Program-made: the position numbers and the translations under genes
Notes under the pieces: generated by a model
What the model saw: the letters and a program-made list of their open reading frames with translations, nothing else
Told to the model about the DNA's origin: nothing
The model's database searches: none
Source: Nocardia sp. CY41
GTDB lineage: Bacteria; Actinomycetota; Actinomycetes; Mycobacteriales; Mycobacteriaceae
Assembly: GCF_009829325.1 (NCBI RefSeq)
Contig: NZ_VUOS01000017.1
Coordinates: 62,001 to 126,000 of the forward strand
Length of the DNA stretch: 64,000 nucleotides
Direction: 5' to 3'
In this document: positions 8,010 through 16,748 of the stretch, one piece after another
How the letters are laid out: each line of letters opens with the position of its first letter
How positions within the stretch are numbered: position 1 is the stretch's first letter

Positions 8010-9134
8010 TCAGCCGAGATTCTGCACGACCCAATCGATGGCGCGGGTCAGCTGGCTGACGTCGTCCGGATCGATCGCCGGGAACATGCCGATGCGCAGC
8101 TGGTTGCGGCCCAGCTTGCGGTACGGCTCGGTGTCCACGATGCCGTTGGCCCGCAGGATCTTCGCGACCTTCGCCGCGTCGACCGAATCGGCGAAGTCGA
8201 TGGTGCCGACCACCTGCGAGCGGTGCGCCGGGTCCGTGACGTACGGGGTGGCGTACTCGCTCGACTCGGCCCAGGAGTACAGCCGCGAGGAGGAGTCCAG
8301 CGTGCGCTTGACCGCCCAGTCCAGACCGCCGTTGCCGTTGAGCCACTCGATCTGGTCGGCGAACAGCAGCAGGGTGCCCAGGGCCGGGGTGTTGTAGGTC
8401 TGGTCCTTCGTGCTGTTGTCGATCGCGATCGGCAGCGACAGGAAGTCGGGGGTCCAGCGGCCCGAGGCCTTGATCTCCTCGACCCGGGCCAGTGCGGCCG
8501 GGCTCATCAGCGCGACCCACAGGCCGCCGTCGGAGGCGAAGCACTTCTGCGGCGCGAAGTAGTACACGTCGGCGTCGGTGATGGTCACCGGGAGGCCGCC
8601 CGCGCCCGAGGTGGCGTCGATGGCGATGAGCGCGTGCTCCGAGCCCGCGGGCCGCCGCACCGGGATCGAGACGCCGGTCGAGGTCTCGTTGTGCGCCCAG
8701 CCGATCAGGTCCGCCGACGGGTCGGACACCGGCTCCGGCGCGCTGCCGGGCTCCGCCGAGACCACGATCGGGTCGCCGATGAACGGGTTGCCCTTGGTCA
8801 CCGCGGCGAACTTCGAGCTGAATTCACCGTTGGTCAAGTGCAGCGAACGCTCACGGACCAGGCCGAACGCCGCGGCGTCCCAGAATGCGGTGGTACCGCC
8901 GTTGCCGAGCACCACCTCGTAGCCGTCCGGCAGGCCGAACAGCTCGCGCAAGCCGGAGCGCACGCGCGCCACCACGTCCTTGACCGGCTTCTGCCGATGC
9001 GAGGTTCCGAATACCGAGGCGCCGACGTTCACCAGCGACTGCAGCTGCTCCGGACGCACCTTGGAGGGGCCGCAACCGAACCGTCCGTCGGCGGGCTTGA
9101 GATCGTCGGGAATGGTCGGAAACGCAGAGGTCAT
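8010..9134 (-). CDS. serC: Phosphoserine aminotransferase
   Basis: 374 residues from ATG 9134, the usual length of the mycobacterial-type enzyme. SerC transfers an amino group from glutamate to 3-phosphohydroxypyruvate in serine synthesis, and also serves pyridoxal phosphate synthesis. Visible motifs: FGCGPSKVRPEQ near the N-terminus, LGNGGTTAFWDAAAFGL (cofactor phosphate loop), ATSGAGGLP with the cofactor-binding Asp just before it, and YYFAPQKCFASDGG carrying the Schiff-base lysine. The C-terminal small domain ends KLGRNQLRIGMFPAIDPDDV. Same order as serC (Rv0884c) next to Rv0883c. Confidence 0.95.
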   Translation of the reverse strand: MTSAFPTIPDDLKPADGRFGCGPSKVRPEQLQSLVNVGASVFGTSHRQKPVKDVVARVRSGLRELFGLPDGYEVVLGNGGTTAFWDAAAFGLVRERSLHLTNGEFSSKFAAVTKGNPFIGDPIVVSAEPGSAPEPVSDPSADLIGWAHNETSTGVSIPVRRPAGSEHALIAIDATSGAGGLPVTITDADVYYFAPQKCFASDGGLWVALMSPAALARVEEIKASGRWTPDFLSLPIAIDNSTKDQTYNTPALGTLLLFADQIEWLNGNGGLDWAVKRTLDSSSRLYSWAESSEYATPYVTDPAHRSQVVGTIDFADSVDAAKVAKILRANGIVDTEPYRKLGRNQLRIGMFPAIDPDDVSQLTRAIDWVVQNLG

Positions 9135-9198
9135 GGCGAACAGGGTAGTCGGTGGTGTTGCTGTGGCGACGCCCACACTCCGGCTAACGTAAGCGCCC

Positions 9199-9837
9199 AT
9201 GAGCATGCCCTCAGCTAACTCGGGGTGGCGACTGCGCGAGAGAGCGCGGAATTTCCGGCTGCGCGGCGCGACGGTCTCGGACGCGATGCGGCGAGAGTTG
9301 CTGATTCGGGGGGAAGCGGGGACCGCGACGATCCTCGGGGTACGTCCGCGGCGCACCGAACCGGGGCACGTGTTCTGGGTTCGGGTGCAGCTGACCGGGG
9401 AGTTCCCCTACGAGAGCCGGGTGCGGCAGCGGGTGGCCGACGCCGACCTGGAATGGATGCGGCCCGGTGACGTCGTGGGCTGCCGGGTGGATCCGCGCGA
9501 CCGCGATCGCCTCGTGCTGTACGTGCCCGACCTCGCCGAAGCCGGCCGGGCGAGCATCGCCAAGATCCTCGCCGACGGCCGCCGCGCCGATGCCACCGTG
9601 CTCGCCGCCGCGCCGGTAGCCGCCGGGTACTCGGGCCGCGACGATCCGGTGCTGCGTCTGGACCTGGAACTGCGCGCCTGGGACGAACCGCGACCGTGGC
9701 GGGTCCGGTTGGTCCAGCCGGTGCCGTTGCACGCCTTGGGCCTGGTCGATTTGGGCCGGCATCTGGAGGTCGCCTTCTTCGAGGTGGACCGCGGGGATAC
9801 GGTCGCCGTCGACTGGGTCGCGTCGCTCGAGGAGTGA
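9199..9837 (+). CDS. Conserved hypothetical protein with two similar beta-domains
   Basis: 212 residues, divergent from serC. After a basic N-terminal segment (1-38) the chain holds two halves of similar pattern: about 39-110 and 122-205 each begin with a G/A-x-A-T-I/V-L strand and end in a P-x-x-V-x-x-x-V-D-x-x-D type strand. No transmembrane segment, signal peptide or catalytic motif is seen. The pattern suggests two small beta-barrel modules, but I do not recognise the family. Confidence 0.7.
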   Translation: MSMPSANSGWRLRERARNFRLRGATVSDAMRRELLIRGEAGTATILGVRPRRTEPGHVFWVRVQLTGEFPYESRVRQRVADADLEWMRPGDVVGCRVDPRDRDRLVLYVPDLAEAGRASIAKILADGRRADATVLAAAPVAAGYSGRDDPVLRLDLELRAWDEPRPWRVRLVQPVPLHALGLVDLGRHLEVAFFEVDRGDTVAVDWVASLEE

Positions 9838-9862
9838 ACTACCGGCGAACGCGGCCGCGCGC

Positions 9863-10735
9863 CTACAGGTGCACGAAGGTGAAACCCATCGCGCGCAGCT
9901 TCGGCACCGCCGCGATCATGCCCGCCGCGGTGCCGGAGTGCGGCCGGTGCATATGGGCCAGGGAAATGGCGCCGGGGGCGGCGGCATTCATCGCTGTTCG
10001 CACTTGGTCGGCCGACGCGGTCGCGCCGAAATCGGCGTTGATCGTGAAACCGACCGGGATTTCGCCCAATTCGTTGACGATGGAAACCGCGACATCGTCG
10101 TAATGCGCGGTGCCCGCGCGAAAGAATCGCGGCGGGCTGCCCGTCAGCGTGGTCAGCAGCTCATGGTTCGCCCATACTTCGTCGGCGGCCTGCTGCGCCG
10201 ATCCGGTCCCGGCGATGCCATAGGCTTCCCGGCCGTTCACCGACAGCGGTTTGTGTGCCACGCCGTGATTGGCCAGTTCGAACAGTGGATTCGCCGCCAG
10301 TTGGGCGGTGCGCGCCCGATTGGCATCGATCCAGCGCTTGTTCAGGAACAGCGTCGCGGGAATCCGCTCGGCGATCAGGAAGTTCACCAGCGACTCGTCG
10401 ATGTCGTTGTTGCCCGAGCCGCCGCAGGCGTCGAAGGTGAGCGCCATCTGTTTGCCCGCAGCAGCGAAAGTGCTCGTGATCCCCGCCATCGCGACGCCCC
10501 ACTGCTGTGGCCGGATCCCGGCATGCCTGGCGGCCACGGCGGACGGCGTGCCCGCGGCGGGGACCGCCGAGGCCGGAGCGACCCGTGCCCCCGTAGTGGT
10601 GCGGGGCGCGGCCGAGACGCGCGCCGGTGCGACGGACGTATTCTGGGTGGCGGCGCACCCGGTGGCGGTGAATCCCGCGGTCAGCGCGGCTCCCAGCCCG
10701 AGCATTCGCCGCCTCGATATTGTTTTGTCCAGCAT
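9863..10735 (-). CDS. Secreted polysaccharide deacetylase-family lipoprotein
   Basis: 290 residues. The N-terminus has a twin-arginine-like SRRRMLGLGAALTAGFTATGC segment whose final cysteine fits a lipobox, so a Tat-exported lipoprotein is likely. A low-complexity Ala/Thr/Pro linker (about 28-75) leads to a NodB-type domain starting ALTFDACGGSGNNDIDE, in which the TFD motif and Asp are the expected metal/catalytic residues, and later ELANHGVAHKPLS with an H-x-x-x-H pair for metal binding and a final ISLAHMHRPHSGTA motif. These enzymes remove N- or O-acetyl groups from cell-wall or capsule polysaccharides. The substrate is unknown. Confidence 0.85.
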   Translation of the reverse strand: MLDKTISRRRMLGLGAALTAGFTATGCAATQNTSVAPARVSAAPRTTTGARVAPASAVPAAGTPSAVAARHAGIRPQQWGVAMAGITSTFAAAGKQMALTFDACGGSGNNDIDESLVNFLIAERIPATLFLNKRWIDANRARTAQLAANPLFELANHGVAHKPLSVNGREAYGIAGTGSAQQAADEVWANHELLTTLTGSPPRFFRAGTAHYDDVAVSIVNELGEIPVGFTINADFGATASADQVRTAMNAAAPGAISLAHMHRPHSGTAAGMIAAVPKLRAMGFTFVHL

Positions 10736-10983
10736 CCCTCGAGTCCTCTAGCTTCCCCCCGGATGCTACGCGAGCCGGACATCGACGGCGGGACAACATC
10801 TTCCGCCGTCACGTCCGGCTCGCGGTCGTGCGCTGTGGCTCGGATAGACCCGGTGGCCGAAGCCCATCAGGTCCTCGAATCGTGCCCGCGGTGACGTCGA
10901 CACGCGGGATCGAGCCCGTCGAACCAGCCCGGCCGCTGGTGGTGGCCTGTACGGTGACCGGATACCAGTGTCGAGGAGGGGCT

Positions 10984-11298
10984 ATGTTCGCGCTCGTTGT
11001 GAAGTTCGATCTCCAGGACGCAGAGAAGGCGGCCGAGTTCGACAAGCTGATGGCCGAAACGGTCGAAGCCATCACGGAGCTGGAGCCCGGGACCCTCGTC
11101 TACGCCACCCACGCCGTTGAGAACGAACCGTTGTCGCGCGTGTTCTACGAGGTGTACCGCGACCGCGACGCGTTCGAGGAGCATGAGCGGCAGCCCCACA
11201 CGAGGCACTTCCTGAGCCAGCGTGAGAAGTACATCGCCTCGTTCCGGCTGGAATTCCTGTCTCCGGCCGCAGTGAAGGGCTTACCTGCGGCAGGCTGA
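10984..11298 (+). CDS. Antibiotic-biosynthesis-monooxygenase (ABM) domain protein
   Basis: 104 residues from ATG 10984, with a GAGGAGG ribosome site at about 10973-10979; longer in-frame extensions lack one. The ABM ferredoxin-like fold is recognisable: a first strand FALVVKFDLQD, then the EPGTLVYATHAVENEPLSRVFYEVYRDRDAFEEHERQPHTRHF core that is typical of this family. Such proteins include quinone-forming monooxygenases and heme-degrading enzymes, but most are uncharacterised. Convergent with the XRE regulator, 5 bp between stops. Confidence 0.8.
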   Translation: MFALVVKFDLQDAEKAAEFDKLMAETVEAITELEPGTLVYATHAVENEPLSRVFYEVYRDRDAFEEHERQPHTRHFLSQREKYIASFRLEFLSPAAVKGLPAAG

Positions 11299-11303
11299 CC
11301 AGA

Positions 11304-12509
11304 TCACAGGCGCGCAGCCACTCCGCACCACACGGCGAAACCGTGGACGGTGTCGACGCTGCGCGCTTCCGCACGAGCCAGCGCCCGCACTGTTTCGTGC
11401 ACCATGGGATTCCAGCGAGTCTGGGCCGGAGCAATCGCTTTTGCAGTCAGTAGCGCGTCCAAAGCGCGTGTGCGGTCTCCATGCAGGAGATAGGCGCGAG
11501 ACAGGTCGATGTAGTGGTGACCCGCGCGTTCTTTCGGTGTGTCATCCGGGATGACCAGCGAGCGTGCACGGTTGAGCGCTTCGGTGCCGTCCATGCTCTC
11601 CACGGCAAGCGCCACGGCCCAGATTTCGACGTTCGTGGGTCCGAACGACAGAATGACGTCGCGATCGCCGCCGAGGCGCAGCGCTGTCTTCCGGGCCTCG
11701 GCCAAGTGCTCGTCAGCGAGGTCGCTTTTGCCGGAGCGTGACGCGGCGAGTCCGGATTGCAGGTGCAGGCCGCCCCAGGCGATGAGGTCGTGGCGGTGTC
11801 CAGCGCTGAGGCGGGGTTCGATGCAGGCCCGGCAACGTTCCAAGAACCTGAGGGCGGCAGTCCAGTCGCCGCCGGAGGTGAGCAGCGCCGCCCGCTGGAA
11901 CTGACTCGTGGCGATCCACAGTTCGTTTCCGGACTCGGTGGCTGCCCACGCGAGTCGATCGATGGCGAGTGCGGCGAGGTCGCCATATCCGAGTTTGTGG
12001 GCGAGGCTGTGCGCGGAGTAGTACAGCTCGCTCATCAGTACGAGCGCCTGATCCCGCTCGCGGCCGCTGCTGCGATGCACCGCAGCACGTACCTCGCCGA
12101 GGAGCGGCGGCAGCGAGTCGCCCAGTTTGTGGAAAGACGCGGCGCGGCGATAGCGGCACACGTGTTCGACGTCGGCCATGATCTGTCCGAGCGGGCGCAC
12201 GTGAGAGGCGTTGTCGTTGTCGAGGTCGTAGGCGGCCAGTTCGGTTCGTAGCACCCCCACTGCGGCGTGTACCTCGGTGTCGGGGCCTGGCGCAGGCGGA
12301 TACGGCTGTCCAGTCAGGTCGGCGACGCTGACTCGGAGAGCCTTGGACACGGCCCCCAGAAATGCCGGCGATGCAGGGGCCGTCCGCTGCTCGACCGCAC
12401 GAACAATTCCGAGAGAGATGTGCGCTTTCTCCGCTAGCGCCTTCTGCGTCAGGCCGGCGAGCTTTCGGGCCTGGGCCACTCGCGCTGCGATTGCGGCGCG
12501 GTCTTCCAT
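11304..12509 (-). CDS. XRE-family regulator with TPR-like C-terminal domain
   Basis: 401 residues from the ATG at 12509, chosen because an AAAGGTGAG ribosome site precedes it; a further ATG at 12536 is possible. The N-terminal helix-turn-helix spans about residues 5-62 (RVAQARKLAGLTQKALAEKAHISLGIVRAVEQ). The remaining 330 residues are alpha-helical with repeated 30-40-residue units of the tetratricopeptide type (for example ALIAIDRLAWAATESGNELW, DLADEHLAEARKTAL, RALDALLTAKAIAPAQ). This build is common in actinobacterial regulators that sense small molecules or peptides. It is divergent from the small-gene cluster at 12729-14717 and may control it. Confidence 0.85.
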   Translation of the reverse strand: MEDRAAIAARVAQARKLAGLTQKALAEKAHISLGIVRAVEQRTAPASPAFLGAVSKALRVSVADLTGQPYPPAPGPDTEVHAAVGVLRTELAAYDLDNDNASHVRPLGQIMADVEHVCRYRRAASFHKLGDSLPPLLGEVRAAVHRSSGRERDQALVLMSELYYSAHSLAHKLGYGDLAALAIDRLAWAATESGNELWIATSQFQRAALLTSGGDWTAALRFLERCRACIEPRLSAGHRHDLIAWGGLHLQSGLAASRSGKSDLADEHLAEARKTALRLGGDRDVILSFGPTNVEIWAVALAVESMDGTEALNRARSLVIPDDTPKERAGHHYIDLSRAYLLHGDRTRALDALLTAKAIAPAQTRWNPMVHETVRALARAEARSVDTVHGFAVWCGVAARL

Positions 12510-12728
12510 TCGGCTCACCTTTCCATTCAACGACATCCGATCCCGCCTGCCTACCAAGAAGTTTGATACCCCGCGGGCCGAATTGGGCTCACAGTCGTAG
12601 CAGGCCCCGGCGCCGGGTGACGCCCGTTCCTCATCCGGGCACACCACCGGCGTCCGTGACGCCGCCGGACGGTAGCGAAAGCCCCTGGCGCCGGGCGCCT
12701 CCATCGACTAGAGGGGAGTGGCACGGGG

Positions 12729-13028
12729 ATGCGAGAGGGTGACAAGTTCCGGCTGTCGAAGACGGGACAGTGGGAAACGACGGATGGCACGCCATACGGG
12801 CCGTTGTCGCGGGTGCGTTGCCCCGATGTCGAGCACTGCCTACGCCTGGCCCCATACGAGGACGGGCGGATCGGACTACACGACCGCAACATCCCCGGCC
12901 GGTGCGCGTGGGTGGGGACCGCAGTCGTGGATGACCGCCACGACATCCCGTCGCAGTACCTGATCACGCTCATCCCCATCACCGGCATCGACCGGATGCG
13001 ATGGCCCGGTGGTGACCGCAATGGCTGA
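12729..13028 (+). CDS. Small hypothetical protein in accessory patch
   Basis: 99 residues from ATG 12729, preceded by an AGAGGGGAG purine stretch. Two C-x-x-x-x-C-like spacings are present (R-C-P-D-V-E-H-C-L and a later R-C-A-W), together with many charged residues; no membrane segment. No family recognised. It overlaps the next gene by 8 nt, so the two are probably translationally coupled, and it starts 219 bp from the divergent XRE regulator. Confidence 0.6.
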   Translation: MREGDKFRLSKTGQWETTDGTPYGPLSRVRCPDVEHCLRLAPYEDGRIGLHDRNIPGRCAWVGTAVVDDRHDIPSQYLITLIPITGIDRMRWPGGDRNG

Positions 13029-13512
13029 CCGTTCAGGCGTTCTCGCCAACGACGCGACGATGGTCTTGGAGACTCCGATGGCGCGGTGTCGGTTCTACCG
13101 CCACGTGTGCGGGCTGCCCGCCTGTATCGAGCCGTCGATGGGCCGGATCTCGCTGGTATCGGGGAGTGTCGGGGCGATCACCGTGCCCACTCAGCTTGGT
13201 GCGCGCGTGAAGATCCACATGCAGAACAGCGGTACACCGGCCGGGCCGATAATCTCGCACCCGCGTTCGAAGCGGTGGACGTTTCTGGTGGTGCCGGATA
13301 TTCCGTGCGATATGCCGCTGTTCTCGGAGCTGTTCCGGCTCAATGCCACCATGACGTCGGCCGGGGCGCAGATCGCATTGCCGTCCCCCGCCGACGACGG
13401 CCCGGCGCGGTTGCGAGTGTGGGCGCAGGCCCCGCGTGATTCGTATCGGCCATCAGCGCTGGCGGTGATCGGCGCCATCCGCGACTGCGTGCGAACCCGG
13501 CCGAGGCGGTAG
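13021..13512 (+). CDS. Hypothetical protein of a nocardial small-protein family
   Basis: 163 residues from ATG 13021, overlapping the upstream stop. GTG codons at 13009 and 13012 and an ATG at 13078 are alternatives. The sequence CRFYRHVCGLPACIEPSMGR, then SGSVGAITVPTQLGARVK, GPIISHPRSKRWTFLVVPDIP and LFSELFRLNATMTSAGAQIALPSPADD resembles small proteins found repeatedly in Nocardia, sometimes mislabelled as RNA polymerase subunits. The GPIISHPRSxRWTFL block is also reminiscent of the N-terminal part of bifunctional primase-polymerase-like proteins, but catalytic acidic motifs are not evident. Function unknown. Confidence 0.65.
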   Translation: MADRSGVLANDATMVLETPMARCRFYRHVCGLPACIEPSMGRISLVSGSVGAITVPTQLGARVKIHMQNSGTPAGPIISHPRSKRWTFLVVPDIPCDMPLFSELFRLNATMTSAGAQIALPSPADDGPARLRVWAQAPRDSYRPSALAVIGAIRDCVRTRPRR

Positions 13513-13517
13513 CGCCC

Positions 13518-13727
13518 GTGACGAGTCCGCGCACAACGGAATTGGATGGGGTGACGGTGACGTGGCGGGTCGACGCGGGTGTGGTGCGTGTGCTGCACGT
13601 CCGGCACCCGCACGGGCCGACCACGTTTCGGTCCCCGCCGACCCTCGCCGAGTGCATCGATCTGATACCGCGCGAACTGTGGGTGCAGATCCGCTACCAG
13701 TACGAACAGTCCAGAAATGACTGGTGA
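13518..13727 (+). CDS. Very small hypothetical protein
   Basis: 69 residues from a GTG at 13518, 5 nt after the previous stop, so likely in the same operon. It contains a beta-rich first half (VTVTWRVDAGVVRVLHVRHPHG) and a helical second half (TLAECIDLIPRELWVQIRYQYEQ). No family recognised. Position and tight spacing support a real gene more than its content does. Confidence 0.5.
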   Translation: MTSPRTTELDGVTVTWRVDAGVVRVLHVRHPHGPTTFRSPPTLAECIDLIPRELWVQIRYQYEQSRNDW

Positions 13728-13751
13728 TATACCGCCGCAACGGGAGGAACG

Positions 13752-14192
13752 ATGACCATCGCCCCTACGATCCGCACTGCCCTGCTCACCAGCGCCCTGG
13801 TGCTCGGCACAGCCACCGTCGCCCATGCCGAACCGATCCACACCGCGAAGGATGCGGTGGTGTGCTTCATCAGCGCTATCCCGCCGTACAAGACCGACGC
13901 GGGAAGCATCGCCTCCATCAATTTCGGGTTCAAGGTGCACTGCACCGGCAGGCCCTCATTGCGGAGCGTCAACACGAAGCTGTACCGATACGACCCGGCA
14001 GACGGCAAATACTATGTACATTCCGAGCGCAACGACGACACCACCGACCCAGATGTCGAAACGCTCTACAGCGCGTCATGCTCGGCGGCGGGAATCCTGT
14101 ACCAGTTCCACACCAAGGCCACCATGTCCGCGTTCCACGGCAACTGGGACCGGGAGTACGACGACAGCACTACCATCGGGGCTCTCTGCTGA
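13752..14192 (+). CDS. Small secreted protein of unknown function
   Basis: 146 residues from ATG 13752 with a GGGAGGA ribosome site. A Sec signal peptide is clear: charged start, hydrophobic LLTSALVLGTATVA core and an A-H-A cleavage site after about residue 26. The mature part of about 120 residues contains four cysteines (in VVCFI, VHCTG, ASCSA and the C-terminal GALC), suitable for two disulfides. No family recognised. It follows the preceding small gene by 24 bp and is probably co-transcribed. Confidence 0.75.
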   Translation: MTIAPTIRTALLTSALVLGTATVAHAEPIHTAKDAVVCFISAIPPYKTDAGSIASINFGFKVHCTGRPSLRSVNTKLYRYDPADGKYYVHSERNDDTTDPDVETLYSASCSAAGILYQFHTKATMSAFHGNWDREYDDSTTIGALC

Positions 14193-14213
14193 CCTGACAG
14201 AAGGGAATCGCCA

Positions 14214-14717
14214 ATGGACGGACTGGACCATCCAGCGGTCACCGTGGCGATTGATGCCCTGTCGGTCGCTGATCGGGATCTCACCCCGGTGGGCGTCATC
14301 GTCAGGGACGAGATCGTCGCGGTGCTCATCGACGGCGACCGAGGGCGGTACGTCAGCTTCGTGCGGCACGATCATGGGCGTTGGATCGCGCCGAGCATGA
14401 TCACCGGTTCGCCCCGCCCCGCCGGTCCCCGCGCCGAGCGCACCCCGCATCACCGACCGCTGCACCGGAAGTCGGCGAAACTGTTCACCCTTCCCAAACC
14501 TGACGGCACACCTCAGGATGAAAGCTGGTTCGCCGTCACCGGTCTCGCCGCACTGGACGCCGTACGGGTGTCGGTGATCTCTGAATTGGACCAGCAGACC
14601 ACACCCATCAGCACCGACGGGCTGGCCTTCGCAATTGTCCGGGCCCGGACAAGCGAAGACCCACGTATCTACGTGCACACTCGCGACGGTCGGCTTGTCG
14701 AAATGGGTCGTGGTGCG
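14214..14717 (+). pseudogene. 3'-truncated hypothetical gene running antisense into citA
   Basis: Translation starts at ATG 14214, 21 bp after the secreted-protein gene, and gives about 165 plausible residues (MDGLDHPAVTVAIDALSV through a YVHTRDGRLVEMGR segment near 14712). No stop codon follows; the frame continues antisense through almost all of citA to 15956. The citA complement has normal citA codon structure, so the read-through part is not a natural protein domain. The simplest reading is that the 3' end of this gene was lost when it was joined to citA. Function unknown; no signal peptide or membrane segment seen. Confidence 0.6.
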
Positions 14718-15866
14718 TTACGTGTGCGCGATCGTGGCCCAGCCTTCGACCTCTTCGGGCTTGCGGGGGCCGGGGCCGGTGTAGATGGCCGCCGGGCGGA
14801 CCAGCTTGCCCAGTTGTTTCTGCTCCAGGATGTGCGCGCACCAGCCCGCGGTGCGGCCGCAGGTGAACATGGCGGGCATCATGTGCGCGGGCACTTCGGC
14901 GAAGTCCAGGATCACCGCGGCCCAGAACTCCACGTTGGTTTCGATGGCGCGGTCGGGGCGGCGTTCGCGCAGTTCGGCGAGGGCGGCTTGTTCGAGCGCG
15001 GCGGCGACCTCGTAGCGCGGCGCGGCCAGTCGCTTCGCGGTGGCGCGCAGGACGCGGGCGCGCGGGTCCTCGGCCCGGTAGACCCGGTGCCCGAAGCCCA
15101 TCAGCTTCTCCTTGCGGTCCAAGATGCCCTTGACCAGGGCCCGTGCGTCGCCGGTCCGCTCGACCTCTTCGATCATCGGCAGCACGCGTGCGGGCGCGCC
15201 GCCGTGCAGCGGGCCCGACATGGCGCCGATCGCGCCGGACAGCGCGGCCGCGACGTCGGCGCCGGTCGAGGCGATCACCCGGGCGGTGAAGGTGGAGGCA
15301 TTCATGCCGTGCTCGGCGGCGGAGACCCAGTAGGCGTCGATGGCCTCGGTGTGGCGCGGATCCGGGTCACCCTTCCAGCGCGTCATGAAGCGCTCGGTGA
15401 CCGTGGTGCACTCGTCGATCTTCTTCTGCGGGACGGCGGGCTGGTAGATGCCGCGCGCCGACTGCGCCACGTAGGACAGCGCCATCACCGAGGCGCGGGC
15501 GAGGTTCTCGCGCGCGGTCTCGTCGTCGATGTCCAGCAGCGGCTGGTACCCCCAGATCGGCGCGAGCATCGCCAGCCCCGCCTGTACGTCGACGCGCACG
15601 TCACCGGTGTGCACGGGCAGCGGGAACGGCTCGGCGGGCGGCAGGCCGCGCCCGAAGGATCCGTCGACCAGCAGGGCCCACACGTCACCGAAGGTCACCC
15701 GGCCCTCGACCAGGTGCTCGATGTCGACGCCGCGATAGCGCAGCGCGCCGCCGTCCTTGTCGGGTTCGGCGATGTCGGTGGTGAAGGCCACCACGCCCTC
15801 GAGGCCGCTGACGAAATCGCTGGGAACGGTGGCCTGCCCACCGGAAACCGCGGGGCTGGTAGTCAT
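14718..15866 (-). CDS. citA: Citrate synthase 2 (CitA-type)
   Basis: 382 residues from ATG 15866 with an AGGAG site upstream. Condenses acetyl-CoA and oxaloacetate at the entry of the TCA cycle. Catalytic landmarks are present: the first active-site His in SGPLHGGAP, the second in MGFGHRVYRAEDPRA, and the C-terminal region with the substrate-binding arginines (CGRTAGWCAHILEQ). The N-terminal half, with ALRYRGVDIEHL, is typical of the short CitA (Rv0889c) type rather than the GltA2 type found at 18221. It is convergent with the truncated gene, whose frame overlaps it entirely on the other strand. Confidence 0.95.
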   Translation of the reverse strand: MTTSPAVSGGQATVPSDFVSGLEGVVAFTTDIAEPDKDGGALRYRGVDIEHLVEGRVTFGDVWALLVDGSFGRGLPPAEPFPLPVHTGDVRVDVQAGLAMLAPIWGYQPLLDIDDETARENLARASVMALSYVAQSARGIYQPAVPQKKIDECTTVTERFMTRWKGDPDPRHTEAIDAYWVSAAEHGMNASTFTARVIASTGADVAAALSGAIGAMSGPLHGGAPARVLPMIEEVERTGDARALVKGILDRKEKLMGFGHRVYRAEDPRARVLRATAKRLAAPRYEVAAALEQAALAELRERRPDRAIETNVEFWAAVILDFAEVPAHMMPAMFTCGRTAGWCAHILEQKQLGKLVRPAAIYTGPGPRKPEEVEGWATIAHT

Positions 15867-15987
15867 GTCACGACTCTCCTTGCACTTGGGTCGCACGTTC
15901 TCGCCGATGGGAAGATGTCGGATTTGACGAGTACATGCCGATCATCAAAACCTTAGCTCCCTGCTACTGCGGAGTAACGTCTGGCCC

Positions 15988-16680
15988 ATGCGTGACCTGG
16001 ACAATTCATCGGATCTGGCGGCTATGCGGGTCGACTACGGCGGCCTTCCACACGGCGGCAACGACGACGTCGACTTGGACGAGACCTGGCTCGCCGGGGG
16101 CTGGGAGCCGCTGCTGCGGCATTGGATCGAACAGGCCACCGCGGTGGGCATCGCCGAACCCAACGCCATGGTGCTGGCCACGGTCTCGCTGGCCGACGGC
16201 ACGCCGCGGCCGGTCGCGCGGACCGTGCTGTGTAAAGGGCTCTCACCCGAAGGCGTGATCTTCTACACGAACTACGACTCGGCCAAAGGCGCCCAGCTGA
16301 CCGCCGTCCCGTACGCCGCGGTCACCTTCGTGTGGCCCGCGCTGGGTCGGCAGGTGCACCTGCGCGGCGCGGTCGAGCGGGTCCCCGCCGAGACCACGGC
16401 GGCGTACTGGCGGTCCCGGCCGCGGGACTCGCAACTGGGCGCCTGGGCCTCGCGCCAGTCCCAGCCGATCGGGTCGCGGGCCGAATTGGACCGCACGCTG
16501 GCCGAGGCGACCGCGCGGTTCGCCGATGTCGACGAGATCCCGGTTCCGCCGCACTGGGGCGGTTTCCTGGTCCGTCCCGACGAGGTCGAATTCTGGCAGG
16601 GCCGGCGCGGGCGTCTGCACAACCGCATCCGGGTGCGGATCGAGGGTGACGCGACCACGGTGGAGCGCTTGCAACCCTGA
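15988..16680 (+). CDS. pdxH: Pyridoxamine 5'-phosphate oxidase
   Basis: 230 residues from ATG 15988; an internal ATG at residue 13 is possible. FMN-dependent oxidation of pyridoxine or pyridoxamine phosphate to pyridoxal phosphate. Motifs: PNAMVLATVSLADGTPRPVARTVLCKG (FMN contacts), FYTNYDSAKGAQL, W-S/R-R-P-R-D-S-Q-L-G-A-W-A-S-x-Q-S-Q-P-I and the C-terminal PxxWGGFLVRPDEVEFWQGRRGRLHNRIR, which is the PdxH signature and binds substrate phosphate. Divergent from citA with 121 bp between the starts, as in mycobacteria where PdxH-like genes also lie near citA. Confidence 0.95.
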   Translation: MRDLDNSSDLAAMRVDYGGLPHGGNDDVDLDETWLAGGWEPLLRHWIEQATAVGIAEPNAMVLATVSLADGTPRPVARTVLCKGLSPEGVIFYTNYDSAKGAQLTAVPYAAVTFVWPALGRQVHLRGAVERVPAETTAAYWRSRPRDSQLGAWASRQSQPIGSRAELDRTLAEATARFADVDEIPVPPHWGGFLVRPDEVEFWQGRRGRLHNRIRVRIEGDATTVERLQP

Positions 16681-16692
16681 GGTATTCCCAGC

Positions 16693-16718
16693 CCCGGCGT
16701 GAGAATTCTCGCGCCGGG
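16693..16718. terminator. Hairpin terminator after pdxH
   Basis: Arms CCCGGCG (16693-16699) and CGCCGGG (16712-16718) enclose a segment with its own GAGAATTCTC palindrome, so the stem can extend inward. It begins 12 bp after the pdxH stop. No T-run follows, as is common in high-GC actinobacteria. Confidence 0.55.
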
Positions 16719-16748
16719 CCGGGCCGGAGGACTGATTACGCTGCGGCA

